Positions 13,301 to 25,231 of a DNA stretch of 64,000 nucleotides are shown here, piece by piece. Numbering within the stretch: the first letter of the stretch is position 1; every line of letters begins with the position of its first letter. The notes under the pieces were generated by a model that worked only from the letters and a program-made list of their open reading frames with translations, was not told where the DNA came from and made no database searches. The DNA is from Typhlomys cinereus. Its lineage: Eukaryota; Chordata; Mammalia; Rodentia; Platacanthomyidae. The position numbers and the translations under genes are program-made. Location: NCBI GenBank assembly GCA_023101885.1, contig JALPQD010000247.1, forward strand, positions 3,070,230-3,134,229, read 5' to 3'.

Positions 13301-13976
13301 AAACTTTCTCTTCAGTGAGAGGCAAAGAAATGCAAAAGGAAAGAGTGGTTGCCAACTTAAAGCCTGTGTTAGGTTTGTTATTGCTCCTTTGGGGCTGGGG
13401 AGAAGAAAAAAGGACTATTGGTGAGGCCATTGAAGATGAATATTGTAGGTACTAGAACTATTTGGAGAAATACTAAAAAATCTGTTTTACTAAAGCAACA
13501 GGAGATACTTTCCAGAGGGTAGGCTTAAAACTGGAAATGGAATGAGTACTAAGACACGGAAAAGAAATGTTTGGAGGGGGTACTATGTGCTGAAAATAGA
13601 ACATATTTAGAGTTGCAAGTAAACATGTCCTGCGAATAAGGATTCGTGGGGGAAAATAGGGAGTAAGTAGGACTGAAACATAGAGGGTCTCAAAGGCCAA
13701 ATTAACAGATGAGCTTGATTCACTGAGGCTGGGAAATCTTTCAAGACACAGGACCACATACTTCGGATGGCAACGTGAAAGATAAGCATAGAGCTGCAAA
13801 ATGGTCCAATTTTGGACAGCCTGCGCTACACACTGGGAAAAGCTCAGAAAGTGCATGGGGCCTGCCCTCAGCCCCACAGCGCTGACCCTCCTGCATCCTG
13901 CCTCTCTGCGCCTGAGTGTCTCTGGCAGGGGAGAAAGCCCTTTGGAGGGAGGTCGCCATAGAAGAGTGTCATGGTT
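10346..13976. other. AT-rich intronic sequence without a recognised gene
   Basis: GTACCTACTGTGTGCTAAAG near 11810 hints at an L2 or MIR fragment. Frames near 12856-13110 and 13473-13877 have no recognisable product or splice context. Confidence 0.5.
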
Positions 13977-14315
13977 TAAATGTCTCCCGCGGGCTCTTGT
14001 GTTTGCTGCTGTTAATGTTTGGGAAGGTCACGGCACCTTTAGGAGGTGGAGCCCCGCTGGAGGAAGGTGTGTCCCAAGGGCTGACAGACCCACTATTTCT
14101 GCTAGTAGTGTGCTCCGGCAAACTGCCGCTTGCTCTCTCAGCCTCCGTCATGATGTCTGCGGTGACCCCAGCTGCCTCCAGCTTCGGCCACCTGCCCTGC
14201 CTTTTCCTAGACCGTGTCTTTCCTCTGGTACCATAAGCTGAGTGCATTTCCCTTTGTCCCCTTAAGTTGCTTGAGTCTGAGTACCGCCCCACAGCAGCAG
14301 ACAGAGTAAAAGCAA
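13977..14315 (+). mobile_element. ERVL-MaLR (ORR1-like) solo LTR, GC-rich
   Basis: It starts TGTCATGGTTTAAATGTCTC, carries GGGAAGGTCACGGCACCTTT and then AGGAGGTGGAGCCCCGCTGG, and ends after CCCCTTAAGTTGCTTGAGTC with a tract near ACAGAGTAAAAGCA. All are MaLR LTR landmarks. It keeps several CpGs. Overlapping frames of about 146 codons on both strands are LTR sequence, not genes. Confidence 0.82.
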
Positions 14316-14641
14316 CGAGAATCTTCAGGGCCAAGGAACAGATCAAGTTCAAACTCTCAAGGCACCCGAGAGACAGGAAGCCACAGTCAAGCCCAGCTGC
14401 TTCTGCCACTGACTCTCCTTGTGTGTTCTGACCCCACAGAAGGCATCAAGTACTTTGTCTTGCTGTTCATCAGAGTAGGACCAAACTCTGGATTGGATTC
14501 TAGAAACACAGAGATGACAATGGTGGCTGCCTTAATCCAGGAATACAAAGCAGTTTAGGCAGCTGGAGTATATGTCCCATCTGTTCTGTTAACTCTGCAG
14601 ATAGCACTACAAGTGGAACCCTTGCTAAAATAACTCTTCGG

Positions 14642-14644
<3 letters not shown>

Positions 14645-14692
<48 letters not shown>
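14645..14692. repeat. (GT)n microsatellite, 24 units
   Basis: Uninterrupted GT run. Confidence 0.98.
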
Positions 14693-14694
<2 letters not shown>

Positions 14695-15084
14695 CATGCT
14701 CTCTATTAGTCCTGAAGACTCTCCAAGACTGTGCACTTGTTGCACTTGAACTTGAGGTTCCACAGAGAAAGGGATCTTTGACCCTAAATGCAATCGATTT
14801 CTTTCACTGGTCTCCGGGGCTCTGCTTGGAGCAGTCTTGCTCCCAGCTCCAGCCACTGAATGTGGTCCGCTTTTTATTCTTCAGATGTGCCAGGTGCATT
14901 CCCGCCTTCGGCCCTCTTGCTGCTGCTCCCCCAGATCTTAACCCAGATGGCTCCACTCAACCTCAGCTCTTCAGCAGAGCTGAGGAAGCACACCACAGTT
15001 GTTGTATCTCCTTGCCACACAGCCATTGTCAAATCCAGCTCTCCTAGAGATTCTAATGTATGTGCCTGTTTGATTTTTTGACTG

Positions 15085-15205
15085 TGTCCCTATTACCCTG
15101 TAAAACCCAGGAGAGCAGGGCTTCTGTGTTCACATCTGTCTGTTCAGTAGCTACAAAAACGTCTGGCACTTAGACGACTTGATAAATATTTGTTAAGTAA
15201 TGGAA
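15085..15205 (-). repeat. L2 3'-end fragment, minus orientation
   Basis: AGGAGAGCAGGGCTTCTGTG, then GTCTGGCACTTAG and GATAAATATTTGTTAAGTAA follow the order of the reverse-complement L2 3' end. Confidence 0.6.
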
Positions 15206-16009
15206 TAATTAATTAATCAATCCGCATCTCAGAAGGTACATAAAACTTTACCTCCCTCAGCAGAAAATCTGTTTAGGAATATGTGACACTCAAGCAGATT
15301 TTTAAAGAGATGGGAGCAATAGAATTTCTCATTTCTATTAAACTATCGACATCTAAAACACTGGCAGCTGGGTGTTGTGTGTTTCCATCAAATGGAGAAA
15401 GCAATGGGGAACTTGCTAAATACACAGTCTACAAGAGAAGAAGCTTCCAGAAATGTCTTCATTAATGGAGCAGCTTAGAGGAGAATCCTATTGAAGTGCT
15501 GTCAGTATCGGTAATAAAACTCTCTTAACTATGAAGTCAAAGGATGGGGTGAGTGGGGTAAAATCACTAGCATTTTGCTGTGATTTAACTCGTTTTCCAA
15601 AAGGCTTGAGCCATAAGTCATGGCATGCTTTGGGGCTTCTGTTTTTGTTCTGCCCCTTTCTTTGGGCTCCAATGAGGTTTGATGAAAAGTAAAATCTGTC
15701 TTTACAGACGATTTTCTCCTACCCTAGAAATCACAAAATGCTGCCAATCCTCACTTACTAACAAAAAGAAGAGACAAGAAATGAAACTCTCAGATAATTC
15801 AGAGACATTAGCCAGTCAACCTCTCTGTGATCAAGTAATACAAACGCCTCTGTTTCAACAGCATTTGATCACACATTTACATGCTGTATCACCTAATGGG
15901 CTAGAGATTCCCTAGAGACCAGTGTTAGCACTATTAGCATTTGTGTGGAGGTGGGGGGATTGAATGTGTATCATGTTTATATATAAGTATTGAGGGTTTG
16001 AGATCTGGG

Positions 16010-16372
16010 CACATTTGGAAACAATTGAGTCAAATCCGGAGCAAGCCTACAGAAGATTGCCTAATTGCGAGGAAGAGTCCACTGTGGAAAGGACAAATCC
16101 TGGGCAGGTGAATAAGATAAGATGGAGGCAACTGGTTGAGAATGTTGCATCCTTCTGTGCACTTGCCAGACATACTGGACTGGCAAGTGGGGACTATTCT
16201 TCTCTCAGCAGTCCTATGGGTTTTTGAATAGAGTGTGGCCAGTTCCCTTGACCCTTGGTGTTAATGTGGGTTCTTCTGCCAAGCCAGAGAAGGAACTGTA
16301 ACTAGACTGTAGCAAGAGAGAATAAAGCCTCCTCATTCCCCTAGAAGTCACTTGGTCATAAATTTATCACAC
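16010..16372 (+). mobile_element. MaLR-like LTR, 3' portion
   Basis: GATTGCCTAATTG, TTCTCTCAGCAGTCCTATGG, GCCAGTTCCCTTGACCCTTG, AATAAAGCCTCCTCATTCCC and CACTTGGTCATAAATTTATC follow a MaLR-type LTR layout with a polyadenylation signal near the end. A second diverged copy lies at the window's right edge (63690-64000). Confidence 0.6.
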
Positions 16373-16374
16373 AA

Positions 16375-16613
16375 TATATCTATAACCGTGTGTGTGTACC
16401 TATGGAAGGCCAATGATGACACTTGAAAATCACTTTGAATTGTTCTGCTTCCTTATTGCTTTGCTCTGGAGTTTTCCAGACTCTGCCTTCCAAGGCCAGA
16501 ATTGCAGGCTGCCACCATTTCTGCCCAGCATTATGTGAGCTTTGGTGATATGAACTCAGGTTCTTTTGCTTGCAAAGCAAAGACTTTAGTCTCTGAGCCA
16601 TCTCCTCAGCCCA
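16375..16613 (-). repeat. tRNA-headed rodent SINE, minus orientation
   Basis: The right end is CTGAGCCATCTCCTCAGCCC, the complement of the SINE A-box head. The body contains TTGTTCTGCTTCCTTATTGC and TTTGCTCTGGAGTTTTCCAG, shared with the SINEs at 58740 and 61966. It abuts the 3' end of the LTR at 16372. Confidence 0.85.
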
Positions 16614-17084
16614 TCGGCAGCATTCTGTAGATGGAGGCACTACAGCTCACAGAGACCATGGGGCTCAAGACAGGAGACCCAAAAACAGGCAATGGTATTC
16701 TCTGTCTTTGCTGGGGAGGGGAGATTCCTAGCCTGCACCTTCATGCACATACCACCAGATCAAGCATCAGTGGGAACCACCTGTGAGGTGCTGTGCAGTC
16801 TTTGTGTTCAAGATCCCATGCCCAGCTTACAGATAGCAAACATAAGCCCATGTAAATGGTTTCTTCCACCTCTCCTCTGCGTGTACAGTTCTCCTTGTGA
16901 AGAGAGTCCAGAAAGATTCCCAACAGAGGTCCTCTGGAAACGGATGGTACTGCCCTGGCACTCTGTCATTCCGGCCGACAGTGCACCACACCCAGATGAC
17001 GATGCTCAGGGGAGAAACCATCTCAGGCCGCGCCCGTTTCTCAGACCCAACTCAGGGAAGATGGCAGTGAGTGACTGATCCCAG

Positions 17085-17285
17085 TTTAGCCGCTTCTTAC
17101 CCGGATGACCACAGGCAGGTTACTTCAGGCTGAACCTTGTTTCCTCACATGGAAAATGAAGCTGTTAGTTATGCAGAACTCCCCCAAGAGACTCCTCTTG
17201 AGTATTTACTGAGAAAAATAGCTATGAATGTTGAGAACACTGCCTAGCACTGTTAAGCAGGTGCTTAATAAACGTTAGTTAGCTA
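17085..17285 (-). repeat. MIR, minus orientation
   Basis: The order TGACCACAGGCAGGTTACTT, TTTCCTCACATGGAAAATGA, CTGCCTAGCACTGTTAAGCA and GTGCTTAATAAACGTTAGTT is the reverse-complement MIR consensus nearly end to end. Confidence 0.85.
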
Positions 17286-17287
17286 TA

Positions 17288-17545
17288 GCTGGTCTGGGGA
17301 GATAGCACAGGCATTCAAGTGTCTGCCTCACTAGCAAAAGGATCTGAGATTGGATCACCAGATCTCACTAGAGAAGTCATTGTGGAAAGGCAGCATCTTC
17401 CACTACTTCTAGCCCTGAAAGGCAGAGCCTGAGAAACCTCAGAGCAAAGCAATAAGGAGAAAGAACAATCCAGAATGATTCCTGATGTCACTCTTGAACC
17501 TCCACAGGACACAGACATCACGCATACATATTCAAAAATGTTGGC
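17288..17545 (+). repeat. tRNA-headed rodent SINE, plus orientation
   Basis: CTGGTCTGGGGAGATAGCAC head, CTGCCTCACTAGCAAAAGGA B-box region, then AGCAAAGCAATAAGGAGAAA and GAACAATCCAGAATGATTCC body. It lies directly after the MIR. Confidence 0.8.
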
Positions 17546-18695
17546 TGTTACCATAAATTGTACATTTTAGATAAAATTTTCCTGCAAGGCTCAGGAGGTC
17601 TGACAGGATGTAAAATGGAAAGAAACATCACACACACACATAAGCTAGAATGCAGGATGCTTAATATTTCAGAAAGACCGGCAAACGAGATAGAAACCAA
17701 ACAAAATTCACCAGAAGAGCAGGAATCTTCACCATCTATGGCAAACTCAGTCCACCATCAAGACCTTGTACATGTTCTTTCCTTTGCTTGTATAGGCCTA
17801 TTTGCCCCCCCCCATACCCTGAAGCCTAATTCACAGTGCCCTTCTCAGAGGGGCACCCTCTCTGTGCTGTCCTCACAGTATTCAGCTGTCCTGAGATGAA
17901 CTCACACACACACAGATGTATCCTTCATGAGGATACTGGTGTCTGAAAAAGCAAGCTTTTTTGTTCTCACTGCTTCGCAGGAGCCCAGAACTAAGCCTTC
18001 CACATAGAGATGCTCAATTGGTTTGTAGACACCTAAATTGAGTCTTGAAGAATGAGTGAGGCTTTTCTAAATTGGTAAAGGATGTGCCCTATAAAGAACC
18101 AGGAGAACATTGTATCTGGCCTTGGAGTCTGTCTCTGGCTGGGTGCATGGGGACTCCCTAAGCCAAGCTAATGATATCCCACACCAGGAGTCCACCCTGT
18201 GCCAAAGACCTCTTTAAGCTCTGACCCTCCACTTAATTCTTCTATAGTCAAGCATTTGAAGAATGCATTAGCCATGTATTTCATACCTCCTGCCATAATA
18301 TTTCTGAATATTCCCCCATCACAGCAGAGACAGAGACCCTAGCATCCAGTGAACATCTGCCATGAAAAATAAGAAGCCCTGAGTTTTCACCCACTTCCTT
18401 AAGCAAATGACAGTACCATGTACATTTATTAGCCTTATCTCATCAAGACTTTTCTACTGTGGACTGTCAATTTTCTCCTACCCGGAGATCTGCTGCGTAT
18501 CACAGTATCCCTTCTCTATTCCCAGTTTCATGAGGAAATGTCATAGATATTGAAGAGTTTGATATCAAAATATTTCAGCAGGGTGGAAGAGTTGAAATGT
18601 AATCATTGTACTGGCAAAAAACTTACACTTTGATTAATTTAGCATTAGTAAGAAACTCATACATTACAATATAAAATACATGCACATAAAATTTT
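17546..18695. other. Intronic sequence without a recognised feature
   Basis: A short (CA)n run near 17630 and mixed unique sequence. Frames here show no family signature. Confidence 0.5.
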
Positions 18696-18699
18696 CAAT

Positions 18700-18830
18700 T
18701 TAGTCCTTCATTCACTCATTAAATTCCTACTCTGTGCCAGGCACTGAGATGTAGCTATAAAACACAGATCATTTTGTAAAGGTATTCATAATCCAGATGT
18801 GGCATAAGAAAAGATAGTCTACTCTACTTG
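18700..18830 (+). repeat. L2 3'-end fragment
   Basis: TTCATTCACTCATTAAATTC and ACTCTGTGCCAGGCACTGAG match the L2 3' end. Confidence 0.65.
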
Positions 18831-19093
18831 CATGGGACAAAAAAGAAATAGACATCTAAGCCACCCCTCACCTCAAGGCTCAGGGGATATCATCACCTAA
18901 GAGAAAACAATAAGGTTCTAAGAACATGAAGGAGAGTAGAAGACATTGTCTTCTGGAAATGACAGGGCTGTTTCACACTTCTCTAAGTAGACTTATGAGG
19001 ATTAATTTGATTTCGGGTGACATACTTTCCGCAATGATATATATCCACTGATATATGTTCTTGCTCTAGCAAATACTGAGGCACATGCCATCA

Positions 19094-19254
19094 AAAACAA
19101 CCTAGATGAAACTCTGTGGACCACACATGCAAAAAAAATATGAAAATAGATGGGAAACTAGTAGGAAAGAAAGGCGGTAATGAGAAAAGAAAGAGGTATG
19201 GGATTGGGGATTAAGGTGTAAAAATATAAACTCGCTATGGTTAAAATGATGATC
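19094..19254 (+). mobile_element. L1 3' UTR fragment (older subfamily)
   Basis: GATGAAACTCTGTGGACCAC, GGGAAACTAGTAGGAAAGAA and GGTATGGGATTGGGGATTAA parallel the copy at 10176-10345. Confidence 0.6.
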
Positions 19255-19275
19255 TTCCAACAACTAATATTTTTT
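19255..19275. repeat. Target-site duplication, left copy
   Basis: TTCCAACAACTAATA followed by six T, identical to 20090-20110. Confidence 0.9.
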
Positions 19276-20089
19276 TAACATTTTTTATTATCTCTGCTCA
19301 TACAAACTTAATGGGTACACCGGTTCCCTCCCTCCTTCCTCCTCCCCCCTGACCACTCTGCTCACCCTCCCCTCACTCCTCCCTCCCCAACCCCCAGTGC
19401 CTCCCCTCCCCCAATCCCCGGAGAATCCTTTAATGTACATGCCAAGCTCTCCTCTGGGTCCTCCTCTCTGATGACGTACAAGGACCCAGCAGCATTTCCC
19501 TGAACCCTTTCCTTTGTTCCCCTTAAGCATAGGAACACTATTTTGGCTGTCAATCCCTTGCCTCCAAGGATCTTGGTGCTTTTAGCAAATGCTAGACTTT
19601 GTGGGGTCAATAGTGTGTTGGATATTGCGCAAGGCATGCAAAGTCCAATTATGATTGCTTCGGCCCTAACTTGTGTGGAGTATCTTGCATATCATTGCTC
19701 CTCCCATCCTTGTGCTCTTACACTCTTACCGCCCCCTCTTCCGCAAATTTCCCTGAGCTTCAGGATGGGGAGAGATTAGTCTGGCCTAGTTCTAGGTGGT
19801 TGATATAGAGTCTCTGAATTTCTGGATTATGGTTTGTTGATTTTCTTTTGCGGTTTTGCTGCTCCTGCAATGCCCTTGGCTCCATCCTGATGGGTATTGG
19901 ATGTCACCCCCTGGCCAGAGATAAAAACCTGTTAAACTAGAGTCTTGTTATAAGAGTATATTCAAAGGTAGATGTAATAAAAGTAGGAAACCACAGTGAG
20001 GGAGGGGTCAATCACCCATTTGCAAAATGGTTACTTATTATCTGCCAGACTATATGCCCTCCCCTTCTGGTGAGATCACACCCCCTCAG
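19276..20089 (-). mobile_element. 5'-truncated L1 3' end with intact target-site duplication
   Basis: An 814-bp insertion flanked by a 21-bp perfect direct repeat (19255-19275 and 20090-20110). On the minus strand the 3' end has AGGACCCAGAGGAGAGCTTG, CATTAAAGGATTCTCCGGGG, a long G-rich polypurine tract, ATTAAGTTTGTATGAG and an AT-rich tail. The same order occurs at 23280-23475. It interrupts the start of a MIR. No L1 reading frame remains. Confidence 0.85.
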
Positions 20090-20110
20090 TTCCAACAACT
20101 AATATTTTTT
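20090..20110. repeat. Target-site duplication, right copy
   Basis: Identical to 19255-19275; continues directly into the MIR. Confidence 0.9.
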
Positions 20111-20300
20111 GAGCATCTGTTACATCTCAGACAGTATCTTAAGATACTCTTCTGTCATTTGATTCTTACAACAAATATACAATATACCATTACTATTGCC
20201 TACCTGTTTCAGTGAGAGAACAAAGAGACAGAAAAGTTCAGTAACTTGCTTGAGGATACAAGGCTCAGGAATGGTTATAGAGACTGACTGGGCTTGACCT
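20096..20300 (+). repeat. MIR split by the L1 insertion
   Basis: TTTGAGCATCTGTTACATCT, TCATTTGATTCTTACAACAA, ATTGCCTACCTGTTTCAGTG and TTCAGTAACTTGCTTGAGGA follow the MIR consensus. A few 5' bases lie left of the L1 as part of the duplication. Confidence 0.8.
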
Positions 20301-21600
20301 GGTACCAAAGAAAGTTTCAGCAAGCATCCCCAACCTTGATATGGCTGATATTTTGCATATTGTGATTCTGCACTGTGAAGTGCCTCCTGGGTATAGTAGC
20401 AAGTGTAGCAATATCTTGGGCCTCGACTCCCACGATGCCAGAAGCAGCGCCCTCTCTTCCCCTCACGCGTGACCACCACATTTCTTCAGGCATGGACAAA
20501 TGTTTGCTGGGGGAAAAAGCCCTTTCCAGGGGAGAGCATGCCCTGCACCTGACAGGAGGTAGAGTTTTAGTTCTGGGAAGTAGAAAGGCTTGGTTGATAC
20601 GGTTGATAGTTGGGGTTCAAGTCAGAACATGACTTGAGACAGAAGTAATAAGTGAAGAGGTGTCAGAGCCACACAGGAGCCTGAGTCTTCAGTAAGAACT
20701 TAGACAATCCTGCAGACACTGAGAGCCTCCAGTATGTGTCAAGCTCAGAAGTGACAGGATTAGATGAGAGCTTCAGAAACATAGGGTTGCCGGCAAGTTC
20801 CACTTGGAAGGTAGAATGAAGATCTGTGGCAAGATGGGGTAAGGGCCGAAAGTCAGAGACAACCAGAAGCTAAAGACCAAAAGGTATTTCCGATAGGGGT
20901 TGAGGAATTGGGGTGAGACGGACAGGCCTGGGTAAGGGTAGAGAGGCAATCTAGAGATGATGGCAGCCTGAAGTTCAGGGGTCTGAAGGGCTGGGGACGC
21001 CACTGTCGGAGACAATGGACACATGGAAAAGGTTCCATCTAGGAGCAACAGGAAAGCAACTTTATATGCCGAGTATGAGCTGCTGAAGGTAAGGCCCCGG
21101 GGCGCCACGGGTTACTGGAAAACTGAATAAAGCATTGTGTCTGGAGACTAGGATAGCACCTTGGACTGGAATAACATCTCCTGAGAATGAGAGCAGATGT
21201 GTAATAGTAACCAAGCCCCAGTGAGTGTAGTTACCTGGAAAGATTTATAAGGTAAGAAGAGAACTGACGGCAAGATTCTAGGTGATCATCAGAATTCAAA
21301 GGATTGGGGGAAAAAAGGATCAAACCTCCACCCCTCTGCAAAAAAAACAAAAAAACAAAAAAAAAAACAGAACGAAAGACATCAGGGAGGCCAGGCCAGA
21401 ACCACACAAGGAGGGGGGGGGCGTACAGAGCTCTGCAATTGGAGAGTCAAGATCAAATAAAAACAAATCAGCAACAAGGCCATCAATTTTAGTTATATTC
21501 ATAAAATACCATGAGAAAAATATAAGCTATTAGTTCATGTCTCCAAATTTAGATTATTGAAGAGAAAGAGAATCCAACATACTTATTTAATTCATTTGTA
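20301..21600. other. Intronic sequence; A-rich patch at 21338-21370
   Basis: No exon seen. The purine-rich patch near 21340 and a G run at 21412-21421 are simple sequence. Confidence 0.5.
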
Positions 21601-21607
21601 ATATCAC

Positions 21608-21845
21608 TGGGGTTGGAGAGATGGCTCAAGAATTAAGTCTCTGCCTCGCAAGCACAAAGACCTGAGTTCTGATCCAGGACTGAGCTTGGGAAACTCCAGA
21701 GCAAAGTAACAAGGAAGTAGAGCAATCCAAGATGTTATCCGATGTCACTTCTGGGCATCCACAGGCACACACAGCACCTGTTCTCTACCAACAAATACAC
21801 ATATACGCACCCACACCTACACACACACACACACACATGCTGCCA
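21608..21845 (+). repeat. tRNA-headed rodent SINE, plus orientation
   Basis: GGGGTTGGAGAGATGGCTCA head, CTGAGTTCTGATCCAGGACT, then AGCAATCCAAGATGTTATCC and a CA-rich tail. Confidence 0.85.
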
Positions 21846-21859
21846 AAATCATAGCAGCT

Positions 21860-23079
21860 AAAAAAGAATTAACATCAAGCAAAACCCGGGAACACACAAA
21901 CCAAGTTTCATCCAAGTTTCTTCTCTACAATATCAATACTTGTGCGCAAACTTATAGTTTTGAAAAATCATAAGCTGATCTTTTCCTAGGAGCCCAATTT
22001 GATTCTTGTTTACCTGGAAAAGCTCTGTTGAACCACTAAGGACTTTCACTACAAGACACACAGTTATGTTTCCAAAAGATAAGGTCATGTCTGAAACAAC
22101 ATTTCACACAGCTACATCCCTGATATATGTTTCATAGCCAACTCTTATTTGCAATCTGGACATGTCTGGCTATTTGTCCATCACTCAAAATGAATCTATT
22201 CAAGTAGGCCATTGTGATACAATTCCACAGTGCTCAAGACGTTGGCAAAGATCGATTCTGAGGCAGAAGATACACAAGCCCACCAAAAGACAGAAAAATA
22301 AACACGATGTCTTCCTTTTCCAAGATTTCTCTGGAACGAAGTATTTTCCAGAATCCAAAGTACACAAAGGAAGCTCCCAATGTAAGATCTTGGAACTGTA
22401 TAACCTAAACCCTCTGTACTCTTACACAGTGATCATCTTTTTCCCAAAGCATCTTACCCTCTATTAAGTTGCATTTGTAGATCTATAGATAAATGATATA
22501 ACAGAGAACATAGGTTGAAAAGATTTCAATACTGGCTTAAATATTCACTATACCACAATCTGCCTCAGACAAATCAGACTCGTGGGGTTCAATGTGCAAA
22601 CAATTACACCATTTAGTTTCATCACACAGAAGTTGAAACCAAGCTGTAATCACAGCAGATAACTGCTCATTTTATTCCAAAGCCACCATCTTTTATGCTC
22701 CTGATTGGATTTTATTCTTGAATACAAGAGAAGTGGCTGACTTGGAATGTCTCCCTGGGCTTCCACACTAAGCATACTAACTCACAGGGTATCAAGGAGG
22801 TCATGCCTAAATAAGGCAACAGCTGGATCTCTCCTAAAGGGGTTTAATCTAGCTCCTTAAAGAGACAGGATCCAAATGGAGCCATGACCCAAATCCTCAG
22901 ACTGAACATTTGCTTATATTATCTGCCCTGAGTCTTAGAAGTCCTAGGAGGGTCAAGAGCCTTGGTGCTGCAGGGCAGAAAGGAGCTTAGCACCATTCTG
23001 AGGTCAGAACTTTTCTTCAGGGCAACAGTGAAGAACACTGGCTCACACTAGCAGGGCCTTAGACAGTGACTCCACTGCC
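21860..23079. other. Intronic sequence without a recognised feature
   Basis: A 101-codon frame at 22162-22467 has no recognisable product and no splice context. Confidence 0.5.
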
Positions 23080-23225
23080 CTTTCATTCATCTGCCTACTG
23101 CATGGATGTGAGAACAGAACCTACAGCACAGAGCTGACATAAGGTGTACATGAGTGTGCATGTTAAGTGCTCTGCATGAGACCCAGCATGTATTAAGTTC
23201 CCATGATTGTCATTAATATCATGTA
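23080..23225 (-). repeat. MIR fragment, minus orientation
   Basis: GTTAAGTGCTCTGCATGAGA, CCCAGCATGTATTAAGTTCC and CATGATTGTCATTAATATC resemble the reverse-complement MIR end. Confidence 0.6.
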
Positions 23226-23279
23226 ATAAGCTAATGGAGAGAAATCTGTGCATTAGGGCTAAATAACAAACCATTCCCC

Positions 23280-23475
23280 AGATTTGGTGGCTGCCCCTGG
23301 GTCCTTGCACCTCATTGGAAAGGATGACCCAGAGGAGAGTTTGACATGCACATTAAAGGATGCTCCGGGGATTGGAGGGGGGAGGCACTGGGGGATGGGG
23401 GAGGGAGAGGGAGGGAGGGGACTGGTGTACCTGTTAAGTTTGTATGAGTGGAAATAATAATAATAATAATAAATA
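23280..23475 (+). mobile_element. 5'-truncated L1 3' end with G-rich polypurine tract
   Basis: GGATGACCCAGAGGAGAGTT, CATTAAAGGATGCTCCGGGG, a G-rich tract to 23420, TGGTGTACCTGTTAAGTTTG and an (AAT)n tail match the L1 at 19276-20089 read in reverse. Same family, much shorter copy. Confidence 0.8.
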
Positions 23476-24069
23476 CATATTGGAGAATTAGTCAAAGGGT
23501 ACAAATTTTGTAATATGTTTATGGAAGTGTAAGTGCTAAGGACCTAATGAAAAACATAATGACTATGTATATGTAATTTTACTAAAAAAGAATTTATTAT
23601 TGTAGTCCCTAATGATTAAGAATCTAAGCACAGCTGCAGCTCAAAGTCTCTGCCTTCAGAGCTCTGCCAGGCTGCAGTCAGGGCACCTGCTAGGGTCCTG
23701 ACTGAAGCCTATATGGAGGGGGCGGTGCTTCAGAGTTCATGGCATGGTTCTGGGCAGGATTTGGCTTCTCAGGGTCATTGGCTTGGGACTGGCAACCAAA
23801 GGCTCCCCAAATCTTGACCACATCATACAGGCCTCTTTCAGGACAGCTTCCAATATGGCACCTGGCACCCTTGCAGCCAAAACAAAAGACGCATTCATTC
23901 CCTGTGGGGCTTTAGTGCATGAGTGATGCCCTATGTTTCATCTGTAATCGATTACTTAGAAGTCACCAGATTCAGCCAATGTCCCAATCATGGACGTCAG
24001 GATCTGCAGCTCTTTGAGGGCCACCTTTCCAATCTGCAAAAACAACGCCTTCACGGGGAGCATCCCTCT

Positions 24070-24465
24070 CCTTCCTGCCTTCTGCCGACAGATATTTGAA
24101 CACCTGACCGTGAATGCCTATAGCTTATACAACTACCACAACAACCAGGCAAAGCAAGCAAACATGCCTCTGCTTGCATGAAGCCTACACGCTAAGTAGA
24201 GGGAACAAATAGCAAAGAAGAAGCCACATTACTATTCAATCAAAGCAATGACAAAGTAATGACTGTAATAAAAAAGACAAGTTACAAAATTATGAGAACT
24301 TGCTATCCTGTGGGTTCAAAGGAGTCTTCCCTGAGGGAGAGCGCCATCCTGGCCAGAAGGCGAAGCCCAGCAATGAGAGGAGGTGCATGTGCAAGAATCG
24401 AGTATGTAAAAAACAAGAGAGAGAAAGCGTGACACGGGTTCCAGAGGTGAAGGGCTGAGGGAAAG
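24070..24465 (+). repeat. L2 fragment
   Basis: ATATTTGAACACCTGACCGT, AAACATGCCTCTGCTTGCAT, AAGCCTACACGCTAAGTAGA and GAGTCTTCCCTGAGGGAGAG parallel the L2 3' region order. Confidence 0.55.
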
Positions 24466-25216
24466 GTAATAAGTGACTAATTAAACTCACAAAGTATAGT
24501 TCTTACAGACTGGCCCTCTGTGGTTTGGGTCATAAGCATACTATCCAGATAAATAGGATTAATAAAACTCATTGCAGTCTCAATGTTTAAGATTTCTCTA
24601 GTGTCTTGGAGACTTGGGTTATTTTCCTAATTTTTTTTCATAAAAGCATTATTTCATAAGAGAACGTAACAGCCCCTAACCAAAGTCAGATCTCATTGCA
24701 ATGGTTGGCTGATAGCCATAAGGCACTTGCTTAGAATAATGAAGACTCCTTTCTCATTCCATTCCCTCGAATTCAATGAATTCAATCAATTTTTACATAA
24801 ATAATGCCGCTAAATGATTCCCAGACTTAAAGAGAAGGAAAAATACTGCTCCACAGTGGGACTAAGACTGAAATGCTCAAAATAAAGATGCTCTTCCTTT
24901 GATTCCCAAGGTTAGAGAAGAGATCCAGAAACAGATACAGCTCAGTGGATGTTTAAATAAAGTGTTTCCCAAGGCTCTGTGTCCTCCTGCTTACCTGGGT
25001 GGAGTGCTATGAGGACCCATTTCAATGCATCAGAAATCTATTATGACAAACAGGAAAAAAAATTAGTGCATCATCCTTTTTCTGTCAGTGTTAACTGGGC
25101 CAACATACTGATGACAAATGGCCTGCATTGCAATCCTATCAACCAAGAACTCCTATTCACTCTGTGGTAACGTCAAGTATCTTTCATTGGTAAACACATT
25201 GATAATAATACCATTG
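24466..25216. other. Intronic sequence without a recognised feature
   Basis: AT-rich, no exon or clear repeat seen. Confidence 0.5.
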
Positions 25217-25231
25217 AGATTTGAGGGTTGG

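Noticed and set aside
13801..14409. Two overlapping 146-codon frames on opposite strands
   Set aside because: They lie largely on an ORR1-like solo LTR and match no protein.
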